A DNA stretch of 6,973 nt, from assembly GCA_030626685.1 (NCBI GenBank), contig DAOUTL010000068.1:1-6973 (forward strand), given 5' to 3'. This document shows positions 4,052 through 6,973 of this stretch, one piece after another (the stretch's first letter is position 1; every line of letters starts with the position of its first letter). The notes beneath the pieces are model-generated. The model did not search any database and was not told where the DNA came from. It saw only the letters and a list, made by a program, of their open reading frames with translations. Origin of the DNA: Candidatus Bathyarchaeota archaeon (lineage in GTDB: Archaea > Thermoproteota > Bathyarchaeia > Bathyarchaeales > Bathycorpusculaceae). The position numbers were made by a program, and so were the translations under genes.

Positions 4052-4330
4052 TTAGTCTTTTATTGCCTCTAGGAGGCTCATTACGTTCCATAACTTTACA
4101 CGCGTGTAAGGCGGCATGTTTGGGTCTTGCAAAATTTCATCCAAAATGGATACGGCGTTTGAGGCTCTAACGGCTGGTGTGTATTCTGTTGTTTGCAAGG
4201 TTTCCATGGAATTTTTTGCGGCTCTTCTGATGTTTCGAGGCGTGGTAGTGTCCTCAGAAACCTCTCCAAGAACCGTCAACGCGTGCTTTATTCTCTCTTC
4301 ATACTCCCGCATTTTCTTTTTTCTAACCAT
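4052..4330 (-). CDS. UPF0147 family protein
   Basis: A 92-residue, all-helical, charged protein. The block SEDTTTPRNIRRAAKNSMETL, the later PAVRASNAVSILDEI and the end DPNMPPYTRVKLWNVMSLLEAI match the archaeal UPF0147 family (COG1698), which is short and has no assigned function. The start at ATG 4328-4330 is chosen because GGGGTGG lies about eight bases upstream. An in-frame TTG at 4366 would add twelve residues but would precede the transcription start predicted from the TATA box at 4369-4374. The gene stands alone on the minus strand and diverges from the SSSCA1-type gene. The family call is strong and its role unknown. It is a good marker that the DNA is archaeal. Confidence 0.92.
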   Translation of the reverse strand: MVRKKKMREYEERIKHALTVLGEVSEDTTTPRNIRRAAKNSMETLQTTEYTPAVRASNAVSILDEILQDPNMPPYTRVKLWNVMSLLEAIKD

Positions 4331-4366
4331 AAGCTTGCCACCCCATCCAAATTTCGCAATAATCAA

Positions 4367-4376
4367 GTTATATAGG
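4367..4376. promoter_or_regulatory. Palindromic TATA box shared by two divergent genes
   Basis: TATATA at 4369-4374 sits almost midway between the two starts, about 40 bases from TTG 4411 and 42 from ATG 4330. The usual 25-base spacing places transcription starts near 4398 and 4345. Each ribosome binding site (GAGGT at 4398-4402 on the plus strand, GGGGTGG on the minus) would then lie within a 13-15 base leader. No other good TATA box is present in the spacer. Confidence 0.6.
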
Positions 4377-4410
4377 CTTCTATTACTAATTTATTTTGAG
4401 GTTTTAAAGG

Positions 4411-4779
4411 TTGTCACAAGACAAAGCAGAAGAAGAACAACACATCAAACGGATGGCCGACCTACTGCGGCAAGGCTCAACCCTGACGGAACTGGCCTGT
4501 CCAGCTTGTGCTTCCCCACTTTTCAGGTTGAGAAGTGGAGACCTCTGGTGTGCAAAATGCGAAAAGAAGGTCATAGTGGTAAGAGAAGGAGAAGAGCCGA
4601 CAAAAATAACGAGTTCCATCGTCCTTGAGACTTTTGAGGCAACACTTCTAGCGAAAGCGCAGGAAATACAAAACAAAATGCAACACGAAGAAAACATAGA
4701 AGAACTACAGAAGCTAAGTGCTGTATTTTCAGGACTGCTGGAAAACCTTGAAAAAATAAGAAAAATTAAAAGAATTTAG
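4411..4779 (+). CDS. SSSCA1 (Sjogren/scleroderma autoantigen 1) family zinc-ribbon protein
   Basis: A 122-residue protein. MADLLRQGSTLTELACPAC (15-33) and LRSGDLWCAKCEKKV (40-54) form a zinc ribbon with C30, C33, C47 and C50. This is the signature of the autoantigen p27/SSSCA1 family (PF06677), found in archaea and eukaryotes. The C-terminal 50 residues are helical and charged, with likely coiled-coil character. The TTG start at 4411 is supported by GAGGT eight bases upstream. An ATG at codon 15 (4453) begins exactly at the family core but lacks a ribosome site. The archaeal function is not established. The next gene lies 14 bases downstream and is probably co-transcribed. Confidence 0.9.
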   Translation: MSQDKAEEEQHIKRMADLLRQGSTLTELACPACASPLFRLRSGDLWCAKCEKKVIVVREGEEPTKITSSIVLETFEATLLAKAQEIQNKMQHEENIEELQKLSAVFSGLLENLEKIRKIKRI

Positions 4780-4793
4780 GGCTGAACAGCATA

Positions 4794-5300
4794 ATGGGAT
4801 TTTACGAGAATTTCCCAGAAAACGTCCACCAAACAACACACTTTGCTGTTTCAATTTCGAACAAGAGACTACAACAAGCCTTGACGCAGACTCTTCACGA
4901 TCTTAACAATGAAACTTTCTGTTTGGAGGATGTTGCCAATCCGTCAATACCACAGTGCACAATCATCTTCGAGTTCGGAATAGCCGAAGGCACAAGCTTC
5001 AACTATTTAGACAATGAGGAAACAGAAAAGGTCTTAAAAGTAATCCGCAAAAAACCCTTACGAGTCATGGATTTCTTCTGCGCCATACGCTACTATAAAA
5101 GGCAAAAGGAAAGGAAAAAACCATTAAAGTTTGATTACTACATGCTCCGATTCGCTTTCGAAAAAAAATCAGTAGAGGTGCAAGTTTTCCATGAAAGAGG
5201 ACCCAGACATGTCTCACCAAGAGAGGTTATAGGCTTTATTGCTGGCAAAGTCAATGAAGCGCTCCCCAGAAAGGGGTTAAAACCCATCGAGGTTCCTTAA
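4794..5300 (+). CDS. Conserved-looking archaeal protein of unknown function, 168 residues
   Basis: A complete reading frame 14 bases after the SSSCA1-type gene, ending in a TAA nested with the stop of the convergent thymidylate kinase gene (shared TTAA, 5297-5300). The protein is soluble, with no signal peptide or membrane segment. It starts with a short aromatic stretch, MGFYENFPENVH. A beta-rich middle (TIIFEFGIAEGTSFNYLD) follows, then a basic segment at about 100-112 (YYKRQKERKKPLK), then a strand pair FDYYMLRFAFEKKSVEVQVF. The motif FHERGPRHVSPREVIGFI (132-149) has the look of a conserved signature, with charged residues suited to nucleic acid or nucleotide binding. I cannot assign a family. 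The weak GGGCTGA upstream is the only ribosome site candidate. Confidence 0.82.
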   Translation: MGFYENFPENVHQTTHFAVSISNKRLQQALTQTLHDLNNETFCLEDVANPSIPQCTIIFEFGIAEGTSFNYLDNEETEKVLKVIRKKPLRVMDFFCAIRYYKRQKERKKPLKFDYYMLRFAFEKKSVEVQVFHERGPRHVSPREVIGFIAGKVNEALPRKGLKPIEVP

Positions 5301-5896
5301 TGCTTTTTTAAAAATCTGAGGGTGAAGGCGAAAATTTCGTCCGCAACTTCGTTTTTGGGTTTGTTTCCATCGATTTTCACGAGTTCTCCCTCCCTAACAA
5401 ACTTCATGTAAACTTCTCGCACTTTTCGCTGAGTTTCCAGGTTTTCCATAACGGATTTTTTAGGCTTTAACCTTCGAATCACGGTTTCTGGTTCAACATC
5501 GATAAAAATGGCCAGGTCTGGGCGTATTGCGTGTTTATTTATCTTTTTGATCCACTCTAAATCTAACCCGGCTGCCCCTTGATAGGCTAAAGAAGAATAA
5601 ACATAACGGTCAGAAACCACCAGTTTGCCTCCGTTTAAACCGGGGATAACTTCCTTTGTCACGTGCTCGAAACGGTCTGCAGCGAAAAGTAAAGCCTCAA
5701 CAACGCTGGAAACTCTTTTCTCACAGTTCAGACAGTATTTCTTAATAAAATTTCCAATTTCCCCTTCACTCGGCTCAGCTGTATAAACCGCATTAAAACC
5801 CTTTTTCCGCAGCCTGTTCACGAGCAATTTTGCTTGCGTGGTTTTTCCGCAACCATCTAACCCTTCAATGCATATGAAACAGCCTTTTCCCTCCAT
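5297..5896 (-). CDS. tmk: Thymidylate kinase (dTMP kinase)
   Basis: A 199-residue enzyme that phosphorylates dTMP to dTDP with ATP in dTTP synthesis, in the cytoplasm. The P-loop EGLDGCGKTTQ is at 11-21, followed by EPS at 41-43. FAADRFEH (71-78) and DRYVYSSLAYQG (96-107) are the nucleotide and dTMP binding signatures. FIDVEPETVIRRL leads to a basic lid region at about 141-160. Length and motif order are normal for the family. CLNC at 55-58 in the loop after IKKY is uncommon but not part of the active site. The start at ATG 5894-5896 follows GGGCGGAG. The gene is convergent with the 168-residue gene and divergent from the HD-domain gene. Confidence 0.95.
   Translation of the reverse strand: MEGKGCFICIEGLDGCGKTTQAKLLVNRLRKKGFNAVYTAEPSEGEIGNFIKKYCLNCEKRVSSVVEALLFAADRFEHVTKEVIPGLNGGKLVVSDRYVYSSLAYQGAAGLDLEWIKKINKHAIRPDLAIFIDVEPETVIRRLKPKKSVMENLETQRKVREVYMKFVREGELVKIDGNKPKNEVADEIFAFTLRFLKKH
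5304..5309 (+). terminator. Poly-T terminator of the SSSCA1-type gene pair
   Basis: Six T on the plus strand lie four bases after the TAA at 5298-5300, inside the 3' end of the convergent kinase gene. A dyad GGGTT-AA-AACCC at 5274-5285, just before the stops, could help halt transcription from either side. The call rests on position and composition. Confidence 0.35.
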
Positions 5897-5930
5897 ATTT
5901 CTCCGCCCTTTAAAGTTGAAGCATCAGACA

Positions 5931-5936
5931 TTATAA
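5931..5936. promoter_or_regulatory. TATA-like box between tmk and the HD-domain gene
   Basis: TTATAA lies 38 bases from the kinase start, predicting a minus-strand transcript beginning near 5909 with a 13-base leader that holds GGGCGGAG. The same palindrome could serve the plus strand (start near 5960, leader about 26 bases with GGAGAG). However, the AT-rich TTAATTATTTAA at 5951-5962 is an alternative TATA for the HD-domain gene. Confidence 0.4.
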
Positions 5937-5985
5937 GAGGAATATGCATTATTAATTATTTAACAAAGCTGGAGAGAAACTGCAG

Positions 5986-6973
5986 ATGCCCAGAAAGTAT
6001 TGGGGTGAAATAAAAGACCCCGTTCACGGATACGTCTACATAACCGAAGAGGAAAAAGAAATCATCGACTCCTATCCCGTTCAAAGACTGCATAGGCTAC
6101 GCCAGCTGGCAGGTGCGGAATACGTTTACCCAGGAGCAAACCACACACGCTTTGAACATTCTGTTGGCGTAATGTATCTATCTAAAAGGGTTATGGAAAA
6201 CCCACATATTTCTCAGTGTACAAGCGAGGATGAGGCAGAAATGGTTAAGATTGCGGCTTTGCTTCACGATGTTGGACATGGCCCTTTTTCACACGTTTTT
6301 GAACACTTACTTGACAAAGAGCTCAAGAAGACGCATGAAGACATGACGCTGTGGATAATCCAAAACAGCGAGTTAAAAGACATCCTCAACAAAATCGGAT
6401 ATAACCCAGGGGATGTTGGAAAACTAGCGATAGGCGTCCTTCACAAGCCCGGAAAGGCTTTTCTAGACCAGATAATAAGCAGCTCCATCGACGTTGACAA
6501 ATTAGACTTTATCGTGCGGGACACCTACCATACAGGCGCAGAATACGGGTACATAGACATTTTCCGTTTGATCCACACTTTAGACGTGCTGGGTGAAAAC
6601 TTAGCTGTAGACTTAGGTGCATTATCAGCCCTCGAATCCTTCATAATAGCCCGAATAGAATCCTTCAAAAGCATATACTTCCACCGCGTTGGAAGAGCAG
6701 CACAGATAATGCTCGCAACAGCCATGGAAAAGGCAAACGAAGAACTCGGCTTAACACGTTTTACAACTCCAGAAGAATATCTAGCAATGGACGATTACAC
6801 AGTGTGGACCATGCTGAAAAACTGCAAAAAGTCAAGTGAAATCATAAAAAACCTTGAAAGAAGAAAAATGCTCAAATGCGCTTATGAAAGAACCTTTTAC
6901 GAAAAGGACACTATGGTTTCAAACATTTTCGGTCGAGAGAGATACAGAAATCAGATGAGAGACGAAATTGCAA
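5986..6973 (+). CDS. HD-domain phosphohydrolase of the SAMHD1/dGTPase-like class, N-terminal 329 residues
   Basis: The gene runs off the right edge. The start at ATG 5986 has GGAGAG about ten bases upstream, and the family's opening EIKDPVHGYVYI follows within a few residues. QRLHRLRQLAG (33-43), HTRFEHSVGV (53-62), LLHDVGHGPFSH (92-103) and SSIDVDKLDFIVRD (166-179) are the ordered motifs of COG1078-type HD proteins. The metal ligands by analogy with SAMHD1 are H58, H94, D95 and D171. R55 and K172 match SAMHD1 R164 and K312. Such enzymes remove triphosphate from dNTPs or hydrolyse other nucleotides; the substrate here is not determined. Being next to and divergent from tmk suggests, but does not prove, a shared link to nucleotide pools. 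The C-terminal part is missing. Confidence 0.92.
   Translation, partial: MPRKYWGEIKDPVHGYVYITEEEKEIIDSYPVQRLHRLRQLAGAEYVYPGANHTRFEHSVGVMYLSKRVMENPHISQCTSEDEAEMVKIAALLHDVGHGPFSHVFEHLLDKELKKTHEDMTLWIIQNSELKDILNKIGYNPGDVGKLAIGVLHKPGKAFLDQIISSSIDVDKLDFIVRDTYHTGAEYGYIDIFRLIHTLDVLGENLAVDLGALSALESFIIARIESFKSIYFHRVGRAAQIMLATAMEKANEELGLTRFTTPEEYLAMDDYTVWTMLKNCKKSSEIIKNLERRKMLKCAYERTFYEKDTMVSNIFGRERYRNQMRDEIA

Noticed and set aside
4116..4628. A plus-strand 170-codon open frame spanning the UPF0147 gene, the promoter and part of the SSSCA1-type gene.
   Set aside because: It crosses two recognised families in wrong frames and the shared promoter, so it is a chance frame.
6525..6725. A minus-strand 66-codon frame opposite the HD-domain gene.
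   Set aside because: The opposite strand carries conserved HD-family sequence, and this frame has no start signals.

Overview
The window looks archaeal. The evidence is a UPF0147 family gene, a Sjogren syndrome/scleroderma autoantigen 1 (SSSCA1) type zinc-ribbon gene, a tandem AbrB-type protein, TATA-like boxes placed about 25-45 bases before start codons, and GGTGA/GGAGG ribosome binding sites. A member of the Thermoproteota, possibly Bathyarchaeia, is my best guess, but no rRNA or other decisive marker is present. By eye, the left third is richer in G+C than the right part.

Region 1 (1-2622, minus strand) is a compact operon of eight genes read right to left. They encode a stand-alone protein resembling the N-terminal iron-sulfur domain of HdrA, two paralogous dicluster ferredoxins separated by a 54-residue cysteine-rich zinc-ribbon protein, a CxxC thioredoxin-like protein, a thioredoxin-fold protein with a vicinal Cys-Cys pair, a second CxxC thioredoxin-like protein, and the start of a YraQ/ArsP-type (DUF318) permease cut by the window edge. 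Most gaps are 0-20 bases. A divergent ArsR-family regulator with a CVC metal-site motif (2701-3165) and a coupled 48-residue ORF (3172-3318) lie across a short AT-rich promoter region. The most economical reading is a metal(loid)- or thiol-responsive redox and efflux system: the ArsR protein senses, the HdrA-like and ferredoxin proteins carry electrons, the thioredoxin-like proteins carry thiols or metalloid, and the permease exports. The substrate is not shown by the sequence.

Region 2 (3319-4051) is sparse. It has a doubtful 63-codon ORF, a protein made of two AbrB/SpoVT-type repeats on the minus strand, and a gene-free stretch containing several short perfect inverted repeats.

Region 3 (4052-6973) is chromosomal housekeeping. 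A UPF0147 gene and an SSSCA1-type gene diverge from what appears to be one palindromic TATA box. The SSSCA1 gene is followed by an unrecognised 168-residue protein gene whose stop codon is nested with that of a convergent thymidylate kinase gene. An HD-domain phosphohydrolase of the SAMHD1/dGTPase-like class diverges from the kinase gene and runs off the right edge. The last two genes make and probably degrade or hydrolyse nucleotides, respectively.
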